Shown here: positions 24,365-33,945 of the stretch, piece after piece
How the letters are laid out: each line of letters opens with the position of its first letter
Position numbering within the stretch: the stretch's first letter is position 1
Assembly: GCA_963700745.1 (NCBI GenBank)
Contig: CAVOYT010000002.1
Coordinates: forward strand, 124,001-188,000
Origin: UBA10649 sp963700745
Lineage (GTDB): Bacteria > Actinomycetota > Actinomycetes > S36-B12
Direction: 5' to 3'
Length of the DNA: 64,000 nucleotides
Program-made: the position numbers and the translations under genes
The notes under the pieces: model-generated
Told to the model about the DNA's origin: nothing
What the model saw: only the letters and a program-made list of their open reading frames with translations
Database searches by the model: none

Positions 24365-25390
24365 GTGAGCGAGAACCCCCGCGCCCGGCTGTCCGATATC
24401 GCCGAGCAGGCCGGCGTGAGCGAGGCGACGGTATCGAGGGTCCTGAACGACCGGCCGGGGGTCTCCACCGGGACCCGGCAGGCCGTCCTCACCGCCTTGG
24501 ATGTCCTCGGCTACGAGCGACCCGTCAGGCTTCGTGGCCGGTCGGGGCTGGTGGGCCTGATCGTGCCCGAACTCGAGAACCCGATCTTCCCTGCCTTCGC
24601 CCAGGTCATGGAGACCCTGCTCGCCCAGCATGGGTATACGCCCGTGCTGTGCACGCAGACGCCGGGCGGCGTGTCGGAGGACGAGTACGTCGAGCTGCTC
24701 CTGGACCGCGGGGTGGCAGGGTGCATCTTCGTCTCGGGCATGCACGCCGACATCACCGCCGACCACGCCCCATACCGCGCCCTGGTCGACAGGGGTCTGC
24801 CGATCGTGCTGGTGAACGGGTATGCGGAGGGCGTGGATGCGCCATTCATCTCCGACGACGACGCGGCGGCCATGGACCTCGCCGTCACCCATCTGACGTC
24901 GATGGGTCATCGCCGCATCGGACTTGCGGTCGGCCCCGTCCGTTTCGTGCCCGTCGTGCGCAAGCGGGCCGCCTTCATCGATGCGATGACCCGGCTGACC
25001 GGCATCTCAGCCGATGAGGCTGCCGGGCTCGTGTCGCACTCACTGTTCGCGGTCGAGGGCGGCCAGGCGGCGGCCCACCACCTGCTCGGCCTCGGGGTCA
25101 CGGCCATCGTGTGCGGCTCGGACCTCATGGCGCTCGGCGCGATCAGGACGATCCGCCAGCGCGGACTGCGCGTGCCGGAGGACGTCTCGGTCGTCGGGTA
25201 CGACGACTCGCGACTGATCGCCTATACCGATCCGCCGCTGACGACCGTCCGCCAGGCCGTCACGGCGATGGGCACCGCGGCCGTTCAGGCACTCATCGAC
25301 GGCATCAACGGCACGCCTGCGCCACGTGACGAGTTCGTCTTCCGGCCCGAACTCGTGGTCCGGTCGTCGACAGGGCCGGCAGCGGACTAG
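24365..25390 (+). CDS. LacI-family transcriptional repressor
   Basis: Sugar-responsive repressor of 341 residues. The helix-turn-helix with hinge is LSDIAEQAGVSEATVSRVLN. The periplasmic-binding-protein-like domain follows (GLIVPELENPIFPAFAQVME, GHRRIGLAVGP, VPEDVSVVGYDDSRLIAYTD, TTVRQAV). The effector is not known. A site resembling a LacI-family operator lies upstream of the maltodextrin operon (42897-42910), but a link to this gene is only a guess. TAGGGT at 24354-24359, five bases before GTG 24365, suggests a leaderless transcript. The frame is intact. Confidence 0.93.
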   Translation: MSENPRARLSDIAEQAGVSEATVSRVLNDRPGVSTGTRQAVLTALDVLGYERPVRLRGRSGLVGLIVPELENPIFPAFAQVMETLLAQHGYTPVLCTQTPGGVSEDEYVELLLDRGVAGCIFVSGMHADITADHAPYRALVDRGLPIVLVNGYAEGVDAPFISDDDAAAMDLAVTHLTSMGHRRIGLAVGPVRFVPVVRKRAAFIDAMTRLTGISADEAAGLVSHSLFAVEGGQAAAHHLLGLGVTAIVCGSDLMALGAIRTIRQRGLRVPEDVSVVGYDDSRLIAYTDPPLTTVRQAVTAMGTAAVQALIDGINGTPAPRDEFVFRPELVVRSSTGPAAD

Positions 25391-25409
25391 TCGACGGGCC
25401 GGCCATGGA

Positions 25410-26744
25410 CTAGGTCCCGTCGAAGTAACGGGTGCGCTCCCACTCCAGCCCGTCACTCGCCTCGGACGCCTCCACCTCAACTCGGGCCAGGCCCGCGTAG
25501 TGGTCCTGGACCTGCCGGCCGAACGTCTCTCGCACCCAGGTCGACGCCTCCCAGGCCGTCAGTGCCTCGCTGAGAGAGGCGGGGAGTCTTGGGGCATCTG
25601 CGCGTTGCCCGTTGCCCTTCGTCTCCGGGGGTGCCTTCATCTGGCGAACCACTCCGTCCAGGCCGGCCGCGAGGGTCGCTGCGGCGCTGAGGTACGGGTT
25701 CGCGTCACTGCCGGGGATGCGGTTCTCCAGGCGCAGGCTGGTCTCCGGCCCGTCCGCACGGACGGCACACGTACGGTTGCCCACCCCCCAGGTGAGAGTG
25801 GAGGGTGACAGCGCGTCGCTGCCGAATCGCCGATACGAGTTCGCCGTCGGCGCATAGAGCACGCACAGTTCGGCGGCATGTGCGAGCAAGCCCGCGGTGA
25901 ACGACTTCCCCAGTTCCGACAGGCCACCCTCCCCGTGCCGGTCGCCGAACGAGCTGGAGCCGCGGAGCCCACGAAGCGAGACACTGACGTGTCCGGCGCT
26001 CGCAGCGTGATGGCCCGTGAAGGCCATGAACGTCGCCCGCACGCCCTCCTGAGCGGCGACCTCTCGAACGGCTGTCCGGGCGAGGACCGATCCGTCGCAG
26101 GATTCGACCGCCCCACCTGGCAGCAGGGTGATCTCGAAGTGATCCGGTGTCGTGAGTCCGACGGTGCCGACGATCGATACCGGCACCTCCATCACCGACC
26201 GGCGAACTCGGTGCAGCGCCGCCTCGACCACGGCGGACCGTGAGACGAGATGAGTGCCGGCACCATCGGCAGCTTCGCCGTCACCCTCGGGGAGGATGAC
26301 GAACTGCGGCTCCATGCCGAGCGTGGGGGACATGCTGGAGGCCTCGATTCGCTGTGCCTGCTGGGCCAGGATCTCCCTCGGCGCGATCTCAACAGGAGCC
26401 CCATCGACGGTGGTCAGGTTCCCGATGACCCCGATCGTGCCCGGCTCCCACGGCATGCGGAAGAACGTCGCGGGATCCGGCTTCAACCGGAAGCTGCCAA
26501 GACCTTCGTCCGGAGACGCGACCGCCACTGAGGGGCAGATCGCGCCGGCCGCATCGGTGCCCAGGAGGTAGGTGGGAATGCTGATGCCGGCGCTCAGTGC
26601 CTCGGCCGCGAAGTAGTCGCTGGCAAGTCGGGCACCGATGAGTCTGCCCGCGCAGTCCGTGAAGCACAGGAAGATCGTGTCGACCGTCCGCTTCTCGATC
26701 TCGAAGTCCACGTCAGCGGGACCCAACCGTGTGAAATTTGGCAT
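25410..26744 (-). CDS. Glutamine synthetase-like protein with altered metal-site residues
   Basis: A 444-residue member of the GlnA3/GlnA4-like group, thought to gamma-glutamylate amines other than ammonia. The fold is complete: FTDCAGRLIGARL, NSYRRFGSD, WGVGNRTCAVR, RLENRIPGSDANPYLS. Compared with its paralogue at 30.4-31.8 kb, several catalytic positions differ: GMEPQFVIL instead of ELEFMLF, DHFEITLL instead of GQHEIAF, and GHVSVSL instead of CHIHLSF. Some metal ligands are therefore replaced. It may have a different substrate, weak activity or a non-catalytic role. GGGAGGT precedes the ATG. It is divergent from the gamma-glutamyl hydrolase gene. The frame is intact. Confidence 0.88.
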   Translation of the reverse strand: MPNFTRLGPADVDFEIEKRTVDTIFLCFTDCAGRLIGARLASDYFAAEALSAGISIPTYLLGTDAAGAICPSVAVASPDEGLGSFRLKPDPATFFRMPWEPGTIGVIGNLTTVDGAPVEIAPREILAQQAQRIEASSMSPTLGMEPQFVILPEGDGEAADGAGTHLVSRSAVVEAALHRVRRSVMEVPVSIVGTVGLTTPDHFEITLLPGGAVESCDGSVLARTAVREVAAQEGVRATFMAFTGHHAASAGHVSVSLRGLRGSSSFGDRHGEGGLSELGKSFTAGLLAHAAELCVLYAPTANSYRRFGSDALSPSTLTWGVGNRTCAVRADGPETSLRLENRIPGSDANPYLSAAATLAAGLDGVVRQMKAPPETKGNGQRADAPRLPASLSEALTAWEASTWVRETFGRQVQDHYAGLARVEVEASEASDGLEWERTRYFDGT

Positions 26745-26864
26745 CCGACCTCCCTCAGGCCCCGTTTAGACGCGTCAACAGTAGCGCTCGCGAATCTTCA
26801 TCGTGGAGGGCGAAAAGCGCGTCGTCGAACATTGGTGGACCAACGCGAGTGGGACACTTCGGTC

Positions 26865-27578
26865 ATGCCCGCACCCGTGGTCGGAATGTCCTGCTACCTG
26901 GAGCCGGCCCGCTGGGGCGCCTGGGACCTCCCGGCAGCGCTCATCCCCGAGTGGTACGTCGACCTGCTTCGCGCCGCGGGTGCCTTGGCTGTCCTGCTGC
27001 CGCCGGACGGCGACGTCGGCGCGCTGGACCGCCTCGACGGCTTGGTGCTGGTCGGGGGCGCCGACCTGGATGCCCGCCTGTACGCGGAGCAGCCGCACGA
27101 GACCAACGACGCGCCGAGGACCTCCCGTGACGAGTCCGAGCTGGCGCTCTACCGACGCGCGCGCGAACTCGGCATGCCCGTGCTGGGCATCTGTCGAGGC
27201 CTGCAGGTCATGGCGATCGCCCATGGCGGGTCGCTGATCCAGAACCTGCCCGACGAGCCCGGAACGGGCGTCCACCGGGAGCGGCCGGGGGCCTTCGTCG
27301 ACCACGAGGCAACCTTCGCCGCGGGCTCGCTCGCGGCCTCGTTGCTGGGCTCGGGGCCGCTGACCGTGAACTCGTCGCATCACCAGGCGGTCGCGTCGCC
27401 AGGAGACCTCACGGTCAGCGGGTGGGCCGCCGACGGGACGATCGAGGCCTGCGAGGACCCGACGGCCGATTTCTGCCTGGGGGTGCAGTGGCACCCCGAG
27501 CATCCGGGGCGACGACCTTCCGACGTCCCCATGGTGTCGGGCTTCGTCGCTGCGGCCGAGCGCTACCGGCACGCCTGA
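26865..27578 (+). CDS. Gamma-glutamyl hydrolase, PuuD-like class I amidotransferase
   Basis: Cysteine hydrolase that releases glutamate from gamma-glutamyl amides such as gamma-Glu-GABA. The 237-residue protein has GLVLVGGADLDARLY, the nucleophile elbow LGICRGLQVMAIAHGG and the His/Glu pair in GVQWHPEH, with VNSSHHQAV between them. It is the expected last enzyme of the gamma-glutamylated amine route encoded by the neighbouring glutamine synthetase-like, SDR and aldehyde dehydrogenase genes. I use ATG 26865 (MPAPVVGMSCYLEP), which fits the family start. Upstream at 26769-26776 is the palindrome GACGCGTC, a possible operator shared with the divergent gene. The frame is intact. Confidence 0.9.
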   Translation: MPAPVVGMSCYLEPARWGAWDLPAALIPEWYVDLLRAAGALAVLLPPDGDVGALDRLDGLVLVGGADLDARLYAEQPHETNDAPRTSRDESELALYRRARELGMPVLGICRGLQVMAIAHGGSLIQNLPDEPGTGVHRERPGAFVDHEATFAAGSLAASLLGSGPLTVNSSHHQAVASPGDLTVSGWAADGTIEACEDPTADFCLGVQWHPEHPGRRPSDVPMVSGFVAAAERYRHA

Positions 27579-27603
27579 GCCGGTAGCCCGCGAAAGTCCC
27601 GGG

Positions 27604-28089
27604 TCAGCCGGAGGTCGAGCCCTCCTCGAAGGCCCAGAAGTCGAGGTCGTCGAGACTGATGGGGGCGAAGCCGGAGGCCGCCAATGCTGCGGAGATCTGC
27701 GCGCGATGCTCGACGGCGTGAAGGCAGGCCTGGTTGAGCAGCGTTGATCGCATGACGGTGCGCTCGTCGTCATCGTCGGCAAAGGTCACCGGCTCGTCCG
27801 GCAGCTCCGCTTGGGCAAGGAGCGCGGCGTCCATGGCCAGGAGGTCCGGAAGCAGGGCCCCGAGGTCGGCGGGCGTCCGGACCCACGTGACGTCCAGCGG
27901 CGGCACTCCGGTGAGGCAATAGCGGTACCAGCTGGCGCTGCCGATGATGTGGGCGGCCAGGTGCCCGGCCGGCCACGTGTCCGGCGCATAGCGGGCACCC
28001 ATGGCGGCCTCGGGAAGGGCGGCGAACTGCGTGTAGAAGATCTCGTCGGCCCAGGCGAGGTGACGGAGTGCGCGGCTCATGCCGACCAT
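27604..28089 (-). CDS. DinB-family metal-binding protein
   Basis: A 161-residue four-helix-bundle protein of the DinB/mycothiol-dependent maleylpyruvate isomerase-like superfamily. Probable metal-ligand histidines are in AGHLAAHIIGSASWYRY and in the late motif LHAVEHRAQISAAL; the N-terminal RHLAWADEIFYTQ is also typical. Some members use mycothiol or bacillithiol to modify toxins, which would suit this mycothiol-producing organism, but no substrate is indicated. The ATG at 28089 has AGGAGC upstream. It follows the SDR gene on the same strand after 8 bases, which suggests cotranscription with the amine-catabolism genes. The frame is intact. Confidence 0.87.
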   Translation of the reverse strand: MVGMSRALRHLAWADEIFYTQFAALPEAAMGARYAPDTWPAGHLAAHIIGSASWYRYCLTGVPPLDVTWVRTPADLGALLPDLLAMDAALLAQAELPDEPVTFADDDDERTVMRSTLLNQACLHAVEHRAQISAALAASGFAPISLDDLDFWAFEEGSTSG

Positions 28090-28097
28090 GCGTGCTC

Positions 28098-28877
28098 CTA
28101 GAGAGGGGTGACGTAGGCGCCGGAGATTCCCCCGTCGACCAGGAAGTTCGACGCGGTCATGAAGGACGAGTCGTCGCTGGCGAGGAAGGCCACGGCTGCC
28201 GCGATCTCCTCGGGTTCACCGAAACGGCCCACGGGGATGTGCACCAGTCGGCGAGCCGCGCGCTCGGGGTCCTTGGCGAACAGCTCCATGAGCAGGGGCG
28301 TGGCCACCGGTCCGGGGGAGAGCGCGTTGACGCGGATGCCGTCTCGGGCGAACTGCACTCCGAGCTCTCGGGTCATGGCGAGCACGCCACCCTTCGAGGC
28401 GGTGTAGGAGATCTGCGAGGTGGCGGCTGCCATCGTGGCCACGAACGACGCGGTGTTGATGATCGAGCCCTTCCCCTGCGCCAGCATGATCGGGATGACT
28501 TCCTTGCAGCACAGGTAGACCGACGTCAGGTTCACCTCCTGTACCCGGCGCCACGCCTCGATCCCGGTCTCGAGGATCGAGTCGTCGTCGGGCGGGGAGA
28601 TCCCGGCGTTGTTGAACGCGACGTCGACGCTGCCGTAGGTGTCCTTCGCGGCCGCGAACATCGCGGCGACGTCGTCGGCGTTCGTCACGTCGGTTCGGAC
28701 GAACAGGCCGTCGACCTCGGCCGCGGCGGCCTCACCGGCGACCGGATCCAGGTCGCCGATGACGACGTGCGCGCCCTCGTCGGCGAAGCGGCGGACGGTG
28801 GCCAGCCCGATCCCGCTGGCACCACCGGTGACCACAGCCGTGCGGCCTTCCAGTCGTCGACACCTGCTGTCGCTCAT
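28098..28877 (-). CDS. Short-chain dehydrogenase/reductase
   Basis: NAD(P)-dependent oxidoreductase of 259 residues with a classical SDR fold: cofactor motif VVTGGASGIGLATVRRF, Asp in VIGDLD (NAD preference likely), NNAG, Ser in INTASFVA and the catalytic YTASK. Set among amine-catabolism genes, it could oxidise the hydroxyl of a gamma-glutamylated amino alcohol (for example gamma-glutamyl-ethanolamide) to the aldehyde. That assignment is inference. The ATG at 28877 has AAGGAGA six bases upstream, so longer starts are unlikely. The frame is intact. Confidence 0.88.
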   Translation of the reverse strand: MSDSRCRRLEGRTAVVTGGASGIGLATVRRFADEGAHVVIGDLDPVAGEAAAAEVDGLFVRTDVTNADDVAAMFAAAKDTYGSVDVAFNNAGISPPDDDSILETGIEAWRRVQEVNLTSVYLCCKEVIPIMLAQGKGSIINTASFVATMAAATSQISYTASKGGVLAMTRELGVQFARDGIRVNALSPGPVATPLLMELFAKDPERAARRLVHIPVGRFGEPEEIAAAVAFLASDDSSFMTASNFLVDGGISGAYVTPL

Positions 28878-28973
28878 CTGTTCTCCTTGTCTCATCTCGT
28901 TGAGTGGTCGGTCTGCGAACGTCCCGAGGCGCCAGGACCGGTGCGCCACCGACCACTCGACGAAGGGGGTGGG

Positions 28974-30332
28974 TCAGTCGTCCGTGCTGATGAAGACGTT
29001 CTTGGTCTCGGTGAATGCGTCGAGGGCGTCCGGGCCGAGCTCGCGACCGAGCCCGGAGCGCTTGAAGCCGCCGAAGGGGGTCCAGTAGCGGACCGACGAG
29101 TGCGAGTTGACCGAGAGGGTTCCCGACTCGATCCCCCGGGACACCCGGATGGCCTTGCCCACGTCCCGGGTCCAGATCGAGCCGGACAGCCCGTACTCGG
29201 AGTCGTTCGCCAGCCGGATCGCATCGGCCTCGTCGTCGAAGGCCGTCACCGTGACCACCGGGCCGAAGATCTCCTCCTGGAAGGCGACCGCCGTGGAGGC
29301 GACCGGGGCCAGCACGGTCGGCGGGAACCAGTAGCCGGGACCGTCCGGGCACTCGCCGCGGAAGGCGACGGCGGCCTCGTCGGGCACGAACGCGGCGACC
29401 GAGTCGAACTGCCCCCGCGAGATGAGCGGGCCCATCTCCGTCGTCTCGAGACTCGGGTCGCCGACCTTCACGCCCTTCACCGCGGGCTCGAACAGCTCCA
29501 TGAACCGGTCGAAGGCGGATCGCTGGACCAGGATGCGGGAGCGCGCGCAGCAGTCCTGGCCCGCGTTGTCGAACACCCCGTAGGGCGCGGTGGCAGCCGC
29601 CTTCTCGAGGTCGGCATCCGCGAAGATGACGTTCGCACTCTTGCCGCCCAGTTCGAGGGTCACGCGCTTCATCTGCGGAGCCGCGCCGGCCATGATCCGC
29701 TCGCCGACCTCGGTGCTGCCGGTGAAGACGATCTTCCGGACGAGGCGGTTCTCGACGAACCGCTGGCCCACGATCGATCCCTTGCCCGGGACGACGGTGA
29801 ACACGTGCTCGGGGATCCCGGCCTCGAGGGCGAGCTCGCCGAGCCGGATCGCCGTGAGCGGCGTGAGCTCGGCCGGCTTCATCACGACGGTGCAGCCGGC
29901 CGCCAGGGCGGGAGCGAAGCCCCAGCCGGCGATCGGCATCGGGAAGTTCCACGGGACGATGATCCCGACGACGCCGACCGGCTCCTTGAAGGTGACGTCG
30001 AGGCCGCCGGCGACCGGGATCTGGCGACCGAACAGCCGCTCGGGGGCGCCGGCGTAGTAGGCGAGCACGTTGGCGACGTTGTTCGCCTCCCACCGGGCGT
30101 TGCCGATGGTGTGACCGGAGTTCGCGACCTCAAGGCCCGCGAGCTCCTCGACGTGATCGCGGACCACGTCCGAGAAGGCCCGCAGCAGGTTCGCGCGGTC
30201 CCCAGGTGCCACGGAGCGCCAGGCCGGCCCAGCCTCGTGGGCGCGGGCGATGGCGGCATCGGTCCCTTCCTCGTCGGTCGAGGGCACGGTCGCGATGACC
30301 AACTCGGTCGCGGGGTTGATCACGTCGTGCAT
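28974..30332 (-). CDS. NAD(P)-dependent aldehyde dehydrogenase
   Basis: ALDH-superfamily enzyme of 452 residues. Landmarks: IIVPWNFPMPIAGWGFAPAL (cofactor), VFTGSTEVGERIM, the general base Glu in LELGGKSANVIFADADLE, the catalytic cysteine in NAGQDCCARSRILV and EEIFGPVVTVTAF. In this cluster it is a good candidate for oxidising a gamma-glutamylated aldehyde to the acid (PuuC-like role). The ATG has AGGAGC upstream. It lies between the SDR and the complete glutamine synthetase gene, all on the minus strand. The frame is intact. Confidence 0.92.
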   Translation of the reverse strand: MHDVINPATELVIATVPSTDEEGTDAAIARAHEAGPAWRSVAPGDRANLLRAFSDVVRDHVEELAGLEVANSGHTIGNARWEANNVANVLAYYAGAPERLFGRQIPVAGGLDVTFKEPVGVVGIIVPWNFPMPIAGWGFAPALAAGCTVVMKPAELTPLTAIRLGELALEAGIPEHVFTVVPGKGSIVGQRFVENRLVRKIVFTGSTEVGERIMAGAAPQMKRVTLELGGKSANVIFADADLEKAAATAPYGVFDNAGQDCCARSRILVQRSAFDRFMELFEPAVKGVKVGDPSLETTEMGPLISRGQFDSVAAFVPDEAAVAFRGECPDGPGYWFPPTVLAPVASTAVAFQEEIFGPVVTVTAFDDEADAIRLANDSEYGLSGSIWTRDVGKAIRVSRGIESGTLSVNSHSSVRYWTPFGGFKRSGLGRELGPDALDAFTETKNVFISTDD

Positions 30333-30402
30333 GGCTGCTCCTGGCGGGCGTGGTGGAACCGAGGTGGGACGCCGGTGCGGCGTAGGCCGGAGCCTGCGCT
30401 CA

Positions 30403-31768
30403 TTAAAGCCGTTCGAAGCCGCGGTAGCGCTCCCAGTCGGTCACGGAACTCCCGAAGTCGGCGAGCTCGACCATCGCCATGTTCGTGTAGTGGTCCTGCA
30501 CCTCCTGGCCGAACGTCTCGCGGATCCATTCGGACGACCGCCACGCGTCGAGAGCCTCGGCCATCGACGCCGGCACGTGGTTCGAGTCGCTGTTGTAGGC
30601 GTTGCCGACGAAGGCCTCCTCGAAGGGCAGGTCGTCCTGGATGCCGTGCAGTCCGGCGGCGACCATGCCGGCCACGGCGAGGTAGGGATTGACGTCGCCG
30701 CCGGGCACCCGGTTCTCCAGTCGCAGCGAGGGGCCGTGCCCGACGAGACGGAACGCGCAGGTCCGGTTGTCCTTGCCCCACCGGATGGCCGTCGGGGCGA
30801 ACGATCCGACGGCGTATCGCTTGTAGGAGTTGATCTGCGGCGCGAAGAGCAGGGTCAGCTCGCGGGCATGGGCGAGCTGACCGGCGATGAACGCCTTCCC
30901 GAGGGCGGACAGGCCGAACTCACCATGGTGGTCCGCCATCACCATGCTCGCCGTCGGTGCCGCGGAACGACAGGTGGATGTGGCAGGAGTTCCCCTCCCG
31001 CTCGTTGAACTTGGCCATGAAGGTCAGCGCCATGTCCTCCTGGGCGGCGATCTCCTTCGCCCCGGTCTTGTAGATCACGTGGTTGTCGCAGGTGCGCAGC
31101 GCCTCCTGGTACTTGAACGCGATCTCGTGCTGGCCGAGGTTGCACTCTCCCTTGACGCTCTCGACGATCATTCCGGCGCCCGCCATCGCCCTTCGGATCC
31201 GGTGCAGGAGCGGCTCGACCCGCGCCGTGCCCAGCATCGAGTAGTCGACGTTGTACAGGTTGGCCGGAGTGAGGTCCCGGTAGCCGGCGAGCCACGCCTC
31301 CTCGTAGGTGTCCTGGAAGAGCATGAACTCCAGTTCGGTGCCGACGAACGCTCGCATGCCGGCCTCGTCCAGCCGGGCGAGCTGCTTGCGCAGGATCTGC
31401 CGCGGCGACGGAGCGACCGGCTCGCCCTCCTCTGTCTCCAGGTCGCAGAGGACGCCGACCGTGCCGGACTGCCAGGTGATGCGGTGCAGGGTGCTGAGGT
31501 CCGGGCGCATGACCATGTCTCCGTAGCCGCTGTCCCATGACGACATGGCGTAGCCGTCGACGGTGTTCATGTCGACGTCGACGGCCATGAGGTAGTTGCA
31601 TCCCTCGGTGTACCCGGTCATGACGTCCTCGACGAAGTAGTCGGCGTCGATGCGCTTGCCCTGCAGGCGGCCCTGCATGTCGGTGATGGCCACGGCGACG
31701 GTGTCGACGGTGCCTTCCTCGACCTCGCGCCGCAGTGCGTCGGGGGTGAGCGGCTGGATTCTGGCCAT
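30403..31768 (-). CDS. Glutamine synthetase-like gamma-glutamyl-amine ligase, frameshifted
   Basis: GlnA3/GlnA4-type enzyme that probably joins glutamate to an amine such as ethanolamine or a polyamine, using ATP. All catalytic motifs are intact: VGTELEFMLF, NLGQHEIAF, GNSCHIHLSF, QINSYKRYAVGSFAP, WGKDNRTCAFR and RLENRVPGGDVNPYL. The total is about 454 residues. One frameshift near 30940, just after the CHIHLS strand, splits it into two open frames. The ATG has AGGAG six bases upstream. It is a paralogue of the gene at 25.4 kb. Position beside an ethanolamine-type permease, an aldehyde dehydrogenase and a gamma-glutamyl hydrolase supports the amine-ligase reading over ordinary glutamine synthetase. 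Confidence 0.91.
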
Positions 31769-31852
31769 GGCTTCTCCTGGGATGGGGTGCTGGCATTCAA
31801 CCCCATTCGGGCCCCCGGTGGAGGCCGATCGCCAACAGGGAGGCCGGGCCGC

Positions 31853-33176
31853 CTAGGCCAGGCTGGCGAGGGCGACCGGGTCGCGGATCGCCCAGCGAGC
31901 GTGCAGGACGCGCCACCGTCGTGTAGGCGGCGACGATGGCAATGGCGACCGGGAGCGGGACGGCGAGGACCGCGACGGTGAGCAGCACTGATCGGAACAG
32001 CGTCCCCATGGCGGACGCCACGGGCGCCGGCTGCGCCCGGAAGGAGTTGAAGTCGGTGGTGGCCGGCCGACGCACGGACGGGACCAGGCCGCAGGCCGCG
32101 GCGCCGAGGGCGACCAGCATCAGCTGCGGCAGCAGGCGGAGAGGCGGTGCGGCGCCGACCAGGGCCGCGCTTCCCGCGGCGACGAACGCGAGCAGCAGCG
32201 CCCAGACCGTCGTGGTGGTCAGGCGGGCCAGCAGCAGGTGCCATCGGGACGACTTGCCCAGCAGCCACACGTTGGCCCCGCCGTCGTAGGCGAAGCCGTT
32301 GGCCCCGAGCACCGCGGCAGCGGCGGCGGTGACGAAGAAGGCGACGCTCGCCGTGACCGGAGCACCGGCGCTGCGCACCAGGAGAGGAGCGAGGACTGCG
32401 GTCACGAGGGTGCTGCGGGCCATGACCGATCGGCTGACGCCGGCGAGCATGACGACGACGGTCGCCAGGAAGGCGTCGTGCGGAATGCGGACGGTGCGAC
32501 CTGGTCGCACCACCTGTTCCGCGGGCCGGTTCAGGACCCAGGCACCGACGAGGGCGAGCACTCCGGTCGCGACCAGGAGGACGACGTAGACCGGCTGCGA
32601 CGTGGCGCCCAGCCACCAGGCCCCCGGCCCCATCCCGCTGCCGACGAGGACCGTCGCGGTGAGCAGGATCGCGCCGGCCACCGTCACCAGCGCGGGTGTC
32701 GGTCCGATGCGGGCGACGAGGATGGCAGACGCCGCGCCGCTCAGCTGGCCGAAGGCCAGGCCGTTCCACGCCAGCGCCAGCCCGGCCACCCAGCCGGGCC
32801 ACCCGGCAGTGGCGGCACCGATCAGCGCGATGGCCGGGATGAACAGGCCCGGCCCCGCGTCGGTCAGGGACGAGGCGAAACGCGTGCCGAAGCGGAAGGA
32901 GCGGCCCGCACCGGCGGCGGCCAGGGCCATCGGGTCGTCGCTCTCGCCGCCGCCCAGCGCCGGCAGCAGGGCGAGGGCCGACCACAGGCCGGCCGCCAGC
33001 GGAAGCATCGTCTCGACGGTCACTCCGGCATCGGTCACGTACGGCTGAAGGATCGCGGTGAGGATCGCCAGCCCGTGCATGACGACGGTGGCGACCAACG
33101 CGCCCACGGCGAACGCCCGCGACATGCGCCAGCCGTTGCGGAACTGGTGGCGCATGCCGAGCCCGACCTCGTTCAT
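31853..33176 (-). CDS. ABC transporter membrane protein, 3' end frameshifted
   Basis: Integral membrane protein of about 440 residues with around 10-12 hydrophobic segments (for example LVATVVMHGLAILTAIL, TPALVTVAGAILLTATVLV, LLLVATGVLALVGAWVLN, SVLLTVAVLAVPLPVAIAIV). I recognise no specific family. It is the membrane partner of the ATPase gene directly upstream, whose stop overlaps this ATG (ATGA). Near 31910 the frame changes. The other frame gives a plausible end, HARWAIRDPVALASLA, with TAG at 31853-31855. The substrate is unknown. Being one ATPase and one large permease without a binding protein, it is more likely an exporter. Confidence 0.72.
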
Positions 33177-33869
33177 GAGTGCGCCAGGTGCTTCCATGCC
33201 TGCTGGAGGGACCCGTGCTCGTTCAGCAGCTGCGCCGTCGGGAACGGGCCGGCGAGTCCGTGATGCCGGAAGACCGCCACCTCGTCGGCGATGACGGCAG
33301 CATCGAGCAGGTGTGTCGTCAGCAGGACCGCGGCCCCGGCGTCGCGTGCCTCGACCAGGAGCTCGGTCATGGTGCCCACGCCCTCGAGGTCGACGCCGTC
33401 GAACGGCTCGTCGACGAGGAGCAGTGGCGGCTGCGGCACCAGGGCCATCGCCATCGACAGGCGTCGGGACTGCCCGTGCGAGTAGGCCCCGGCGGGGAGG
33501 TCGACCACCTCGTCGAGTTCGAGCCGCTCGATCAGGTCGGCCGCTCGCGCTCGCCACTCCGAGGTGTTGTGCAGGTGAGCGGCCAGCTCCAGGTGCTCGC
33601 CGCCCGTCAGTCGCGGGAAGACCCCGCGCGTGTCCGGCACGTAGCCGGTGGCGCGGCGGGCTGTCGTCGCTACCGCCGGGCTGCCCATCGACGGTGAAGG
33701 CGCCGCCGCTCGGCGCGATCGCGCCGGACAGCACCTTGAGGGTCGTTGACTTGCCGCAACCGTTCGGGCCCAGGAGCGCGAGCATGCGGCCTGCCTCGAC
33801 CCGGAAGCTGACGTCATCGACGATGACGTGCTTTCCGTACGACCGACTGATGTCGCGCACGTCGAGCAT
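33173..33869 (-). CDS. ABC transporter ATP-binding protein, frameshifted
   Basis: Nucleotide-binding subunit of about 230 residues. Walker A LLGPNGCGKSTTLKVL is in the first frame. After an indel near 33662 the second frame has ATGYVPDTRGVFPRLTGGEHL (Q-loop region), the signature YSHGQSRRLSMAMAL, Walker B LLLVDEPFDGVDLEG and the switch His in LTTHLLDAA. The ATG at 33869 starts MLDVRDISRSYGKHV. The stop overlaps the start of the membrane-protein gene. The arrangement resembles multidrug or ABC-2-like exporters. A link with the surrounding amine genes is unproven. Confidence 0.88.
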
Positions 33870-33945
33870 GGGCCTACCGTACGCACGGCCGTGGAAAAGC
33901 ACGTGGGGTGGACCGGAAGTCCGGCCCACCCCACGCAGTGCTCGG

